A stretch of DNA of 64,000 nt, taken from positions 91,330,514-91,394,513 of the forward strand of contig OY757915.1 in NCBI GenBank assembly GCA_963585895.1, written 5' to 3'. Made by a program: the position numbers and the translations under genes. The notes under the pieces are model-generated. The model did not search any database, was not told where the DNA came from, and saw nothing but the letters and a program-made list of their open reading frames with translations. Positions 53,805-63,829 of this stretch are shown here, piece by piece. Source of the stretch: Sepioteuthis lessoniana (Eukaryota; Mollusca; Cephalopoda; Myopsida; Loliginidae). How positions within the stretch are numbered: the stretch's first letter is position 1; each line of letters starts with the position of its first letter.

Positions 53805-54308
53805 GAATCTAAAAATTCAAAATTGCGAAAAATTCTTGTTGAAAACACCACTATAATAGCACACGAAATTAATAAGCTCCGACTACTAATCGTGGAAGCC
53901 CTACATATAAAAACAAAAACAAAAAAATCAATAGAATTAGTTTTGAAAATAGCGACAATGTTTTGAAATGCCTTTAGATTCTTTTTTCAAATATTCTAAA
54001 TTTCTTGATAATATTCTATTTCCATTGATAGCGTTCTGTTTTTAAAATACATCAGTATCTCAGTTTTATCCTATTCTGCGTTTACTTAATTATAAAATGT
54101 TATAAAAAACATTACAAAAACTCTTTGAAATACTCTTTATACATGCAAGCAACCCCTGATGATGGCCTATAAAAGGTACGAAAGCGCTTGGGACAAATTT
54201 GGTAAATCCATCCACCAATTCCGACCTGAAACCAAGACATTTAGCCGGAAACATAAAATGATCCTTATAAGATTATATTGACAAAATGTGTCTTTATTAT
54301 TTAATCAA
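53805..54308 (+). mobile_element. Penelope-like element 3' end
   Basis: Coding end SKLRKILVENTTIIAHEINK, LRLLIVEALHIKTK, then a 3' UTR that is collinear with 259-660 inverted, including CCTGATGATGGCCTATAAAA followed by CGAAAGCGCTT, and the terminal ATTATTTAATCAAACAC running into (CA)n(TA)n. A fossil fragment lacking RT. Confidence 0.75.
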
Positions 54309-54368
<60 letters not shown>

Positions 54369-54506
54369 TTCTTTCGTTCAGTTAAACTGGAGTTGGGAGT
54401 AATTCCATCAGGACAAGAAATTATTCATGAGTGAATATTTAAATTTTCCTGGTAGGTAAAGAGCTCAATGTAACAATAATACAGAGCAATAAATTTTTTA
54501 GAAAAA

Positions 54507-54543
<37 letters not shown>

Positions 54544-54545
54544 TA
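54309..54545. repeat. TA-bounded repeat, family J, second copy
   Basis: (TA)n at about 54313-54365 and 54511-54541 enclose GTTAAACTGGAGTTGGGAGT...TTTCCTGGTAGG, collinear with 2825-2950. Confidence 0.65.
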
Positions 54546-54698
54546 ACCGTTTTAGTAATAGTGGTCAGTATTCAGGATAGAGCCACAAAAGATTTGAAAT
54601 ATTGGGCAATGATTAAAAACGATTACTTAAAGCTTTAAAAAAGTTAAAACCACACCCATCACAAGCACCTAATGGAACTGTCAGTTTCACGATGTAAG

Positions 54699-55267
54699 TT
54701 GGCCCAGTCGGCTGAGGCTGTAGAAAACATTGACTGCATATGTGCAGAGGGGTAAAATCCCCCAAGAAGTCTCGTGGCTATGACATTAAACAATTTGATG
54801 TTGAGGATTCAGTAATGCGGAGTACCTCTTTATTGCCATCGCTCCCAGATACTCTCGGCCCCGGAGTGATAGCTCCTGATAGGGTCCAAACAATCGGTCA
54901 AAAAGAACTTAAGTGTGTTCTTATGCAAAACTGAATTATTTGAAATAGATCTATTTTGTCAGTTTCAACTGAATTGTTTGTAAAAAAACTGTATTTACTT
55001 TTAAATGTCAGTAAATTAATGACTGATGTTTTTATTAGATTATTAGTAATACGCAGCAATACTTACAACTGTTTAACTTTGTTGACTAACCTGAAATATT
55101 TGGAACATAACTGTTTTTAATATTTAAACTGTATACTTATGCTAAACGGAATTGTTTGAAATAGAACTGTTTATATGTATAAAATGGATTTGGCACTAAA
55201 TAACATATAATGGTTCATATGCAATGAAACCAAACCAAACCAAACTAAATCAAACCAAACCAAACCA
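54699..55267 (+). mobile_element. Family E, full-length type
   Basis: Starts TTGGCCCAGTCGGCTGAGGC; core TACTCTCGGCCCCGGAGTGA; repeats of the AACTGAATTATTTGAAATAG type; ends GGATTTGGCACTAAATAAC and a clean tail of AAACCAAACCAAAC repeats (55224-55267). The tail is the best evidence for retroposition. Confidence 0.88.
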
Positions 55268-55396
55268 TTTCCCTGTCTGATGACTGTAATAACACCGAAT
55301 AGTACAATTTTATATTTTAGTTTTTAGTTATGATAGCATCTAGTTTGTTTTAAACCTTTTTCTTATCCAATTCGTTTTTCTTATCCGCCATTATGG

Positions 55397-55449
<53 letters not shown>

Positions 55450-55689
55450 GAGAATTTCTATATTATATAAATAGATGATATTTTTTCTGATCAGATATTT
55501 AAAACGTTGCGCTAATGGAGATAAAGTATTATTTTCTGAAAGCAAAACAAAAGTCGAACTAAATGTAAGACATAAAACCGTGACCCAGTTCAACTGGTAC
55601 CTCACCCATTTGTGTCACTTTTTAAGATTTCGCCACGCCGTCTGATCTATTAATTTCTATCTTGTTCCTTCTCCATTCTTTACTTTTCT
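55268..55689. other. Unassigned interval with (TA)n
   Basis: AT-rich; a TA run at about 55400-55446. No gene recognised. Confidence 0.5.
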
Positions 55690-55935
55690 TTTGTTGACTC
55701 GGTACAGACAACGAGTGGGTTGCATAGACCTGACAAGAGTCGTAGATTGGCAAGACGCCATCTTGACGGATGGAAACTTACCACCCTCACCTTTCAGGCA
55801 ATAGCGCGTTGTTTGCATTGAATGTCACTCTCAAGACTCGTTGAAATCTCGAGTTATCTCGTATCGACTTATAGACTGTTTGCAGTTCATAATTCTTTGT
55901 TTCCCGTCGCAGGATGGAATTTTAAGAAAACTCCT
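55690..55935 (+). repeat. Dispersed repeat, family I
   Basis: GTTTGCATTGAATGTCACTC, GAAATCTCGAGTTATCTCGT and GTTCATAATTCTTTGTTTCC match 49365-49460 in the same order. Confidence 0.6.
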
Positions 55936-55984
55936 TTGTTACTGATTCTCGTTTTCGTCCAGTTCGCTTTGTTGTGCTCACGTG

Positions 55985-55985
<1 letters not shown>

Positions 55986-56031
<46 letters not shown>
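55986..56031. repeat. (ATT)n microsatellite
   Basis: About 15 perfect ATT triplets. Confidence 0.95.
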
Positions 56032-56032
<1 letters not shown>

Positions 56033-56064
56033 TTACTCATTTAAGAGTTTTTCACTCCAGCGTT

Positions 56065-56780
56065 TGCTGATGGTTTTCTACTCGGGATTGAGTGCTGACA
56101 AGTTTCCTTAAGTATCTAGGACCCTTCTCAGTATTCTATCCGATCTCAACATTGCTGTAGTTTAGATAGATTCCGCTTATTTCCAAATCCTCCTGGCCTT
56201 GTATCAATCCTTTGGTGACTGTACTGAATACGTCAATTGCAAATGGCATCACCGTTACCATCGTGTTCTCTAGTTTTTTTTCAGTTCTCTTGCAAGGTCT
56301 AGGTAATTATCTCTCTTTCCGCTTGGCATCAGTTTTATCCTTTGGTCAGTCGGATCGTCAAAGTACACAAATTGTCAGGTTCTCTTTTTTTTCTTGTTGA
56401 CTATCTCTAGGTCTAGTCGTCTGGACTAGATCTAGATTTGGTGATCTGTTTGTATCTTAGATTCCGGAAAATCTCGTGTGTCTCATTCCCCAAGGCAGAT
56501 TCTGGGTTGTGCATATATCTCTCGTACATATGGTCAAATTTAAATTTCTTTCACAATTCTAAGTGGATCGCCTTCCCTACACAGTCGTGTCTCGTCTAAT
56601 ACTCTTTTTGCTCCAGTTTGTTGAATTCACTTATTATGTTATTAATCGCTTCGTCTCTATTACTACATCACCTACATTGGCTATTTGATTGTGTCTTATG
56701 TATCTTTGCTTTAACATAGTTGGTCCTTATGGCGTCGTTCTGAACTGCTATTAGAAGAGATTCAATTTTTCTATTAAGGT
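56065..56780 (-). pseudogene. RLE-LINE 3' coding relic
   Basis: Minus strand from 56780: KIESLLIAVQNDAIRTNYVK, AKIHKTQSNSQCR (zinc-knuckle start), HMYERYMHNPESALGNETHE, then NYLDLARELKK and MVTVMPFAIDVFSTVTKGL near 56320-56215, and an AGNIRRVLD-like end. It is collinear with 52640-53345 and more decayed, with several stops and frame changes. Confidence 0.6.
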
Positions 56781-57044
56781 TTCCCCTTTCTAGCTATGTT
56801 CATGTTTTCTTGATCAAATTTCGTTTGTTTATGGCTTGAAATACCCACACACTTTTTCTTACTATTTTTGTTTCCTAGTTATTGTTATTCTGTTGATCAT
56901 TATATTGTTTCTGATCTTTGCACTTAGTCTTTGTTCGTTCTTTTTAATGTAGTTTTCAAGTCGCTGTATCGATATTATCTTCCGAATTAGCGAATCCTCT
57001 TCCTTCTTCTTTTATTAATACATTATTATAATTTCAATTATCAT
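56781..57044. other. Unassigned spacer
   Basis: AT-rich, nothing recognised. Confidence 0.4.
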
Positions 57045-57411
57045 TAGATGGAATTATTGATATTAAATAGCAACACTTGAAACAATTTAACTGCGCGCAA
57101 ACAAGCAGTTAATATTGAATTGAATTATTAGTATAAAATAGCAATACTTGAAACTATTTAGAATTATTACAATTAGCAATACTTGAAACCATTTAATTGT
57201 ATGCAAATAAATGATTAATATCAAATAAATTTACTTGTGTAAGCAATACTTGAAATTATTTAGATTTATACCAACGAATGATTACTATTAAATAGAATTA
57301 TTAGTGTTCGTAATACTTAAAACCATTTTATTGAATGAAAACAAAGGAGCTCTGGTTCGTTTAAAAATATTTCTTAAAAATTCTTCTCCTACAAATTATA
57401 TGAATATAATC

Positions 57412-57482
<71 letters not shown>

Positions 57483-57540
57483 AGGATTTAGCATCAAATA
57501 ACGCACGACGGTTGATATGCCATAAAACACAAACAAATCA
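57045..57540 (+). mobile_element. Family E, 5'-truncated, alternative repeat unit
   Basis: No core. About five units of the AGCAATACTTGAAACCATTT/ATGCAAATAAATGATTAATA subfamily, then (CA)n(TA)n (57415-57479), then AACAGGATTTAGCATCAAAT and GTTGATATGCCATAAAACAC. 5' truncation is typical of LINE-mediated insertion. Confidence 0.75.
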
Positions 57541-57544
57541 AGCT

Positions 57545-57569
57545 AATATAAAGTTTTTAGACGGCCCAC

Positions 57570-57635
<66 letters not shown>

Positions 57636-58201
57636 AAAGAGAGTAAGAGATTGTCTCTAGAAAATATTTATTCCTTTGTTAATTTTGCTGTCGATTTGTT
57701 ATTTAATTTTTATTTTTTGTAATTTTTTCTTTTCATTTTTTTTGCTGTGCAGATCAAAGATAAAAAGAAAAAAGAAAAGAAAAAAAAGAAATTGAAAAAT
57801 AAATAAAAAATAAATAAAAACCTTCACTTAACAATAAATTAAATAAAACGGTGTGAGAATTACGTTTAAAAGTCTTTTTTTGTATATCACACATGTTCAT
57901 ATAAGCAATCGAAGTAAATTAGGGAATAATCCATTTTAAAGTTTGTGATAAAACCTTGGTGTAAATTATTTTGAAAACCCTAATTATTCATTCATTTTTA
58001 CTCATTACCTGTTCCATTGCAAATAAATAAACAATTAAATAAATAACGAAGAAATAAACAACTCAATTAATACATAAATAAATAAGAACCATTAAACTAT
58101 TTCACATTTAATTCTCCGCTTGTTTCCATCGGTTAACCAATTTGTACAAATAATATTATTAGAATTTAATAATTAATTGATTTTCGGATTCTTCATTGTA
58201 C
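57545..58201. other. Unassigned low-complexity interval
   Basis: (TA)n(GATA)n(GA)n at 57571-57645, then T-rich followed by A-rich stretches (57700-57830, partly self-complementary) and TAAATAAATAAA runs. No gene. Confidence 0.5.
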
Positions 58202-58355
58202 ATTGGCCCAGTGGGCAGAATGTTCGCCAATGGTTCTGGAGACCTGGGTTCAATCCCAAAGACTTGATACCTCCTTGCTTAACACTCAGCAATATAAGGT
58301 ACGTATCAAGGGTAAAGTGGAGCAGTTAAGGTCTCCCTCGACTAAGGTCGCCAAC
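58202..58355 (+). mobile_element. SINE A, internally deleted, tandem copy 1
   Basis: TTGGCCCAGTGGGCAGAATG at the head, GGGTTCAATCCC (B box), then CTTGATACCTCCTTGCTTAA, and a jump from GTGGAGCAG to GTCTCCCTCGACTAAGG, which omits the TAGTAGCTATTG part. Ends GCCAACTTTA. Confidence 0.85.
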
Positions 58356-58356
58356 T

Positions 58357-58625
58357 TTAACCAGCTCATTGGTCTAAAGGAGTAGAGTGTTCGCCAATGG
58401 TCAGGGAGACCTGCGTTCAATCCCAGGTCGCGTCATACCCAAAACTTTAAAAATGGTACTTGATACCTCCTTGCTTAACATTCAGCAATATAAGTTACCT
58501 ATCAAGGGTAAAGTGAAGCAATCGAGGGAAAGGAGTAGCACCCTCCCCAACACCTCGTTGTAGTAGCTATTGAAAAGGGAGCCTTCTGGTCGCCCTCCAC
58601 TAAAGTCGCCAAATTTACTTTACTT
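58357..58625 (+). mobile_element. SINE A, full copy, tandem copy 2
   Basis: CAGCTCATTGGTCTAAAGGA (A box), GCGTTCAATCCCAGGTCGCG (B box), full body, end CGCCAAATTTACTTTACTTT. It follows the first copy with no spacer, so the two form a dimer. Confidence 0.9.
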
Positions 58626-58659
58626 TTAAAATTAATGATGTCATCTTCTTTGTTTAAAA

Positions 58660-59333
58660 TTAGTTCGTTTGGTTTGCTTTGGTTTTACGACACATCAACT
58701 AATCTGGTTATTAATGCGAAATCGATTTCATACGTATAAACTGTTCTATTTCAAACAATTCAGTTTCGCATAATTACACAGTTTCAATGTCAAAAAAAGG
58801 TTTATTTCAAACAATTCACTTTCACATAAGTACACAGTTTCAATGTCAAAAACAGTTTTATTTCAATCAATTCAGTTTCGCATAAGTACACAGTTTCAAT
58901 GTCAAAAACAGTTTTATTTCAAACAGTTCAGTTTCGCATAAGTATACATTTTCAATTCAAACAATTCAGTTTCGCATAAGTACACAGTTTCAATGTCAAA
59001 AACAGTTTTATTTTAAAGAATTCAGTTTCGCATAAGTACACAGTTTCAATGTCAAAAACAGTTTTATTTTAAACAATTCAGTTTCGCATAAGTACACAGT
59101 TTGGTTCTTTTTGCCCCGTAGATAGGATCCTATCAGGTGCTACCATTCCGGAGCCGAGTGGACCTGGGAGCGATGGAAGTAAAGGGGTACTCCGCATTCC
59201 CCATAGCTCCAATATTACTGGATCCTCCCAATCAGATTGTTTAGTGTCCTATCCAGGACACTAGTTGGGGGTCTTACCCCTCTGCAGAAAAGCAGTAGGT
59301 GTATTCAACAGCCCCAGTCGATTGGGCAATGTT
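58660..59333 (-). mobile_element. Family E with regular 56-bp array
   Basis: CAGTTTCGCATAA-type anchors at 58761, 58817, 58873, 58929, 58967, 59023 and 59079: spacings 56, 56, 56, 38, 56, 56. This is the most homogeneous repeat block of the family. Core 59115-59300 and 5' end CCCCAGTCGATTGGGCA are complete. The 3' tail is GGTTTTACGACACATCAAC. Confidence 0.92.
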
Positions 59334-59387
59334 TAAAAATAACCTCCCAAAATAATTCTTCAAAGTGTACTTTAGTCATTTTTTTAC

Positions 59388-59389
<2 letters not shown>

Positions 59390-59432
<43 letters not shown>

Positions 59433-59474
59433 CTCCCACTGTCTCTCTATCTCACTTTCTGTCTCTGTCTCTGT

Positions 59475-59527
<53 letters not shown>
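59390..59527. repeat. (TCTA)n and (TA)n microsatellites
   Basis: About 10 TCTA tetranucleotides, a TCTCTGTC patch, then about 50 bp of TA. Confidence 0.95.
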
Positions 59528-59532
<5 letters not shown>

Positions 59533-59534
59533 CA

Positions 59535-59711
59535 CAAAGGTTGACTGAAAAGTTCAGAGGCTGACCAAAATACTGTTATATAATCTGTATAGCCAAATGA
59601 GGTTTACACATTTCTTCCAAAGACATTGTAGCGCTGGGATCACGTTAATGAAAAGGCTTTTAATAAGAGATATGGCATCGTCATATGAAATTTTCAGACC
59701 CCCCCCGTTAA

Positions 59712-59775
<64 letters not shown>
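59535..59775. repeat. Short unassigned sequence ending in (TA)n(TG)n
   Basis: AAGGTTGACTGAAAAGTTCAG at the left recalls a mariner-type end, but no inverted partner is present. A C-run (59700-59707), then TA and TG runs (59713-59773). Confidence 0.4.
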
Positions 59776-59776
<1 letters not shown>

Positions 59777-60149
59777 TGCATTCTTTACTTTTCTCTCAAT
59801 TTTTCATTAGTATGTCTTTACTTTTTCAATCTTTTCTTTACTTCATTCCTTCAATTGCATTGAAAAAGATAATTGGCTGATGTACAACATTATCACTTTC
59901 ACTTACTTTTTTTTCTTACTTTCTTTCTAAATACATTTCCTTTATTTTCCCCTTCGATATGCAGCAGATTCTTTTGTTTTTAACAATGAGAAAATCCTAC
60001 AATATCGACCTTATATAAGTCCACCTCCACCTTTTTTTTCGAAACACTTCATTGTTTTCATAAAAATATCAAGATTTTATCATATCTTGATAAGATCGTT
60101 TCAATGAAATCTCTTATCATTAGAAATTACTTATGACCAAACTCTTCAG
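59776..60149. other. Unassigned AT-rich interval
   Basis: A short palindromic patch AAGATTTTATCATATCTTGATAAGATC at about 60070-60096 is the only structure seen. Confidence 0.4.
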
Positions 60150-60930
60150 CTTTGTTTTATTTGATTAATGACATATTGTTACATAGCCATATACACGAAT
60201 ATGGCCATGTGCGAAATGGACATATAATGCTCATAACAATAGAACATATAATGAACATAGGAATCTCGGAATTCGAAAACACGTAACGACTTCTTGTTCA
60301 GGTACGAAACCTTTTTATTAACTTTGAGTTAAAGGTTTCGACGTCAGAAGGAGAGACACAATCTTCTATGCTGTCTTATTCATTTGGACCCCATCTCGAG
60401 CGGCCGCCATAGGGCGCAAGCTCGCCTCGCGCCTGCGAGCTCCAAAAGTCGATCCTTCTCGTTTGGCGTCTAGTACTCGACTCTGTCGTTCTTCAAATTC
60501 TCACACAAACCTCTGCGCGCTTCCGGTGCGTGACGTCACCCGCACCCTGTTTCGTCTCGGACTATTATGACATCTGAGTGACACCTCCATCCGCCCGCGC
60601 GTGCCCGCGTTAACACCTGCCTCAAAGTTGCACCTAACTAACCCATGTGCTGAGTCGAAATGTTCTCAGTAACTAAACTCAAAGGCATGAACCAAAATCC
60701 CTCGGCTATTATATAACAATATCAACCTTCATCGCTTATTGAATGCCCAAACCATCCTCGTTGAAGAACAATCATACTATTTAATCCATAGCTGAAGAAA
60801 TAGGTGGGTTAATATCTTTCTCAAGAGTATAAATCTGAATGTGAACTTAATAGTACGACTAGGGGTTCGAACCAGCTTAATTTGAGTTCATAATCTAGTA
60901 TTTTAGCCGTTACACTACAAACAACCCAGC
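60150..60930 (-). mobile_element. SINE B copy split by a solo LTR
   Basis: The inverted SINE B tail TTGATTAATGACATAT (to 60176) continues after the LTR as ATATCAACCTTCATCG and then the body (TTAATCCATAGCTGAAGAAA, GGGGTTCGAACCAGC B box, GTTACACTACAAAC). The LTR therefore landed in the shared GACATATCAACC tail. Confidence 0.8.
60177..60718 (-). mobile_element. Solo LTR, 545-bp family (copy 4)
   Basis: Plus-strand ends TGTTACATAGCC and TTATATAACA; target duplication ATAT (60173-60176 and 60719-60722). TGACGTCA at 60531-60538; minus-strand AATAAA in GTTAATAAAAAGG. 542 bp. Closest by eye to copy 2. Confidence 0.8.
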
Positions 60931-61011
60931 ACAGAAATTATGTAACGAAAATTAACAGGTGTAGCTGTCTAAAAATAAGTACATTTTTTATATATATTTA
61001 TCCATTTTAGG

Positions 61012-61525
61012 TTGGTTGGTAGGTTGGTTGATTTTATTTTATGGCATATCAATCTTTTAGGTTATTTCATGCCAAATCCATTTTTATACAAATAATCAGT
61101 TCAGTTTCTAAAAATTCAGACTAGCATGAGTACACAGTAAAATTGTCAATATAATTTCTATTTCAAGCTATCCAGTTTAAGCTAATTCACACAATTCAGT
61201 TTAATGTAAGTTTAGTTTTGTCCCCACACAGTTAAATGTCAAAATAGTTCTCTTTCGAATAATTCGATTTAGCGTACTACAGTTTCAATGTCACAAACAG
61301 TTTTATTTCAAGCAATTCAGTTTAGCATGACGCAGTTTAGATATCAAAACAGTGTTATTACAAGTATTTTAGTTTAGCTTAAGTTCACAGATTAGTTTTA
61401 TTTAATCCATAGATAGGGCCCTATCAGGTGCTACCACTCTGGGCGAAAGTGTACCTGGGAGCGATGGCAACGAAGTTGTACTCTGCATTCCCCAAAGCTC
61501 CAGCATTACTGGAACCTCACCATTT
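61012..61525 (-). mobile_element. Family E copy, 5' end lost
   Basis: Tail GGTTGGTTGGTAGGTTGGTTG, TTTTATGGCATATCAATC, ATGCCAAATCC; about six repeat units; core to CACTACTGGAACCTCACCAT-type text, where it stops against the partial LTR. Confidence 0.82.
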
Positions 61526-61549
61526 ACCCCAACTTCAACAGTCTGCTTC

Positions 61550-61863
61550 AATGGCAGACAACCCAAGTGTCTGCTTACATGGTCCACAGTCAACTCCCAA
61601 CTGACTCTTTTTCAAAATCTGCAAATTCTCAGGACCATTGCATCCGGGCATGACGTCATTTACACTCCAGCCCATTTTCTATCTGGGGTTTGACGATTAT
61701 GACGATTGTGATTGTCATATCCTTTGCACGCGAACGTAAACTGTACCCAATGCTATGCACCTGAACTAAGAGCCGAATAGTTCAAAGCCTAACCAAACTG
61801 AATGATAAAATATAATTAACAAAAATGATTAATATAAAAATATCATTCCTTAATAATATAACA
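61550..61863 (-). mobile_element. Partial solo LTR, 545-bp family (copy 5)
   Basis: Plus-strand right end AATAATATAACA with TGACGTCA at 61651-61658 and the CTATCTGGGGTTTGACGATT block shared with copy 3. The polyA-signal half is absent, so it is a truncated fossil; no target duplication can be identified. Confidence 0.7.
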
Positions 61864-62261
61864 GATACCAATATGATTTGTTTTATTTTTGAAAACTAAC
61901 GAAAAACAATTTGTCATAAATTTTCTGATAACAAGTAAATATTTTTCTGGGTGTGATCATTCTGTTTGGGAGGAGTCGAGATCAAAAGAGATTGTTTTTT
62001 AAAATAAATCGTTCTCTTCTGAAAGAAATTTGATCGAACAAGTAATTGTTACTCTCCATATTTTCTTGTTGGTCTTTAATAAAAAGATTCTAAGGGATTG
62101 AAAGGAAAATGTTTTCCCGTTGTTTCAAACACAATTAGAGAAAATGATTAAAAAAGTCTTTAATGTTAAAATCATAAAAACGAAAAAGGAAAGTGGAAAC
62201 TAAAAAGACAATTGAAAAGCGTTTACAAATGAATTTTAGTTTACTAATTAATCTTTGTCCA
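61864..62261. other. Unassigned AT-rich interval
   Basis: No gene or family recognised. Confidence 0.4.
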
Positions 62262-62555
62262 AAACAACTGTTCTGAAAGGACGAACAATATTTCTGTAGT
62301 CAAGAAAAATTTTCCCAGATTGGTGAAGAATTTTTCCGGAATAGTGAATAATCTTTACACTGTCATGAACAATCTTTCTGAAGAAGTGAACAATATTTTT
62401 GAAGTAGTGAGCAATCATTCTGAATTTGTGAATAATCGTTTCGAAGCAGTGAGTAATCTTTCTAGAGTCGAAAATAATGTTTTCGAAACATAGAAAAATC
62501 TTTCCAAAGATGCGAACAAATTTTTCGATGTCGTGAACAATCATTCAAATCCAAC
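62262..62555. repeat. 21-bp tandem array, about 14 units, heptad-like
   Basis: Units such as GAACAATATTTTTGAAGTAGT recur every 21 bp without phase loss from 62283 to 62535 (13 units), with a likely extra unit before. 21 bp is seven codons. The plus strand reads heptads of the type VNNIFEV/VSNHSEF, and the minus strand is open for 98 codons of the type IVHFFRK. Units differ at many positions but keep length, which is unlike a young satellite. Whether it is, or was, coding is unknown. Confidence 0.85.
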
Positions 62556-62639
62556 CGAACAAAACAAAAAATATTTCACCTTGAAAACTTGTCCGGATTT
62601 CCGTTTAAGACTTACAGGCAATTGGCACTTGATATGGTT

Positions 62640-62715
62640 ACGTTTATAAGTTAGTTAGTTTTACGGCTTGTCAAATGTTGTTGGGTTATGTAATGCCACA
62701 CCGAAGTTTTTACTG
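62640..62715 (-). repeat. Family E 3' end fragment
   Basis: TTAGTTAGTTTTACGGCTTG, GTTGGGTTATGTAATGCCAC. Terminal part only. Confidence 0.55.
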
Positions 62716-62822
62716 CCAGTTATACGTTTTAAGGTAACTTTTCCAATTTGTTATCATTTGCTAGTAATTATTCATCTTTAATTAATTCCTAATTAATACA
62801 ACTATTTTGTACAATATGCACC

Positions 62823-63366
62823 TAGTGAAGTCGTAGACTGCTACTGATAGGCTATCGATCATATTGAAGTCTGATCTATCCGATAAATTAAAACAGAATT
62901 TCTAACAAGCGGCGGTTGTGTCAATACTACTGTACAGATGCACCACATAGATGCTGAAAAACTGTAGAGAGAAAAAGCTTGACATAAACTGCACAAGAAT
63001 AGCACGATCTATATTGAATAAGTCCTGAAAGCAACACCCCAGGAAAAAACAGCTGTACGGCCACTAACATCCCATCTCCAAAACCATCCAAATAAGACCA
63101 ATGAGACATGTAGGACACTGCTGAAGAAGCAAGGACGAATTCATAAGCGATGTTCTTCTATGTATCTCTTCATATGGATGTGAAAGTGTTGGCCGACCAG
63201 CAAGAACTTATGTACATCAGCTTTGGGTGGACACCGGATGCAGTCTGGAAGAACGACCGGAAGCAATGGACGATAGGGTTGAATGAAAAGAGAGAGAGAG
63301 GGAGAGAGAGAGAGAGTCAGGGAAATCCGTGCTGTCAATGCTATTTGATGATTTTGATGACGATAC
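62823..63366 (+). pseudogene. LINE-1type RT C-terminal relic
   Basis: Collinear with 35950-36490: GCTATCGATCATATTGAAGT (LSIILKS), GTGTCAATACTACTGTACAG (VSILLY), CTATATTGAATAAGTCCTGA, CAGCTGTACGGCCACTAACA (QLYGH), AGTGTTGGCCGACCAGCAAG (SVGRPAR), GGACACCGGATGCAGTCTGG (DTGCSL), AGGGAAATCCGTGCTG, then GATGATTTTGATGACGATAC as a worn GAT-rich tail. A (GA)n expansion interrupts the last codons (63288-63315). Broken by several stops and frame changes. Confidence 0.82.
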
Positions 63367-63584
63367 TGCTTGAAGTATTCCAATCAAATACCAATAATTC
63401 TCAAGTCATTAGATAAAGCTAATATTTTTTAAACAAGTAAGCTCATCATATAAGATTAGAAATTTTAAAGAGCCAATGTATCGATATAGTTCAAAATCTC
63501 ACTTTCAGATCTCGTTGTCCTGTATCTTAAGATGACAAGTAAATATCTAAAAAAAGAAGAAAAAGAAAAGAAATGAAAATTTTC

Positions 63585-63815
63585 TACAAATGTACTATTT
63601 AGTTTTAGACAGGAATAATAATAGGACCCTTACAGGTACCACCATTCCGATTCAAAGTGTATCTGGAAGTAATAACAAGAAAGACATACCTCTGCTCTCC
63701 TAAGAGCTGATGAATTGGAGCTTCACCATCAGATGCAGTTTAGAGTCATACCAAAGACATTCAGGGGGGGGCATTTTTACTCTTCGGCGTATTCTAATCC
63801 CCACCTGCTGGTCTG
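63585..63815 (-). mobile_element. Family E core, diverged
   Basis: AATAGGACCCTTACAGGTAC, ACCATTCCGATTCAAAGTGT, GCTTCACCATCAGATGCAGT and GGCGTATTCTAATCCCCACC keep core order. Repeats and tail are not visible. Confidence 0.65.
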
Positions 63816-63829
63816 CTGTTTACTGGTTT

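Noticed and set aside
54148-54195. Complete hammerhead ribozyme in the 53.8-kb Penelope-like 3' end
   Set aside because: CTGATGA and GAAA are present, but the stem III hairpin with a GTC cleavage triplet is not, so only the core resemblance is noted.
58203-58385. Small protein at the SINE A dimer
   Set aside because: The frame consists entirely of SINE sequence.
59535-59710. Another mariner element
   Set aside because: One end-like string (GGTTGACTGAAAAGTTC) is seen, but there is no inverted partner, no TA pair and no transposase motif.
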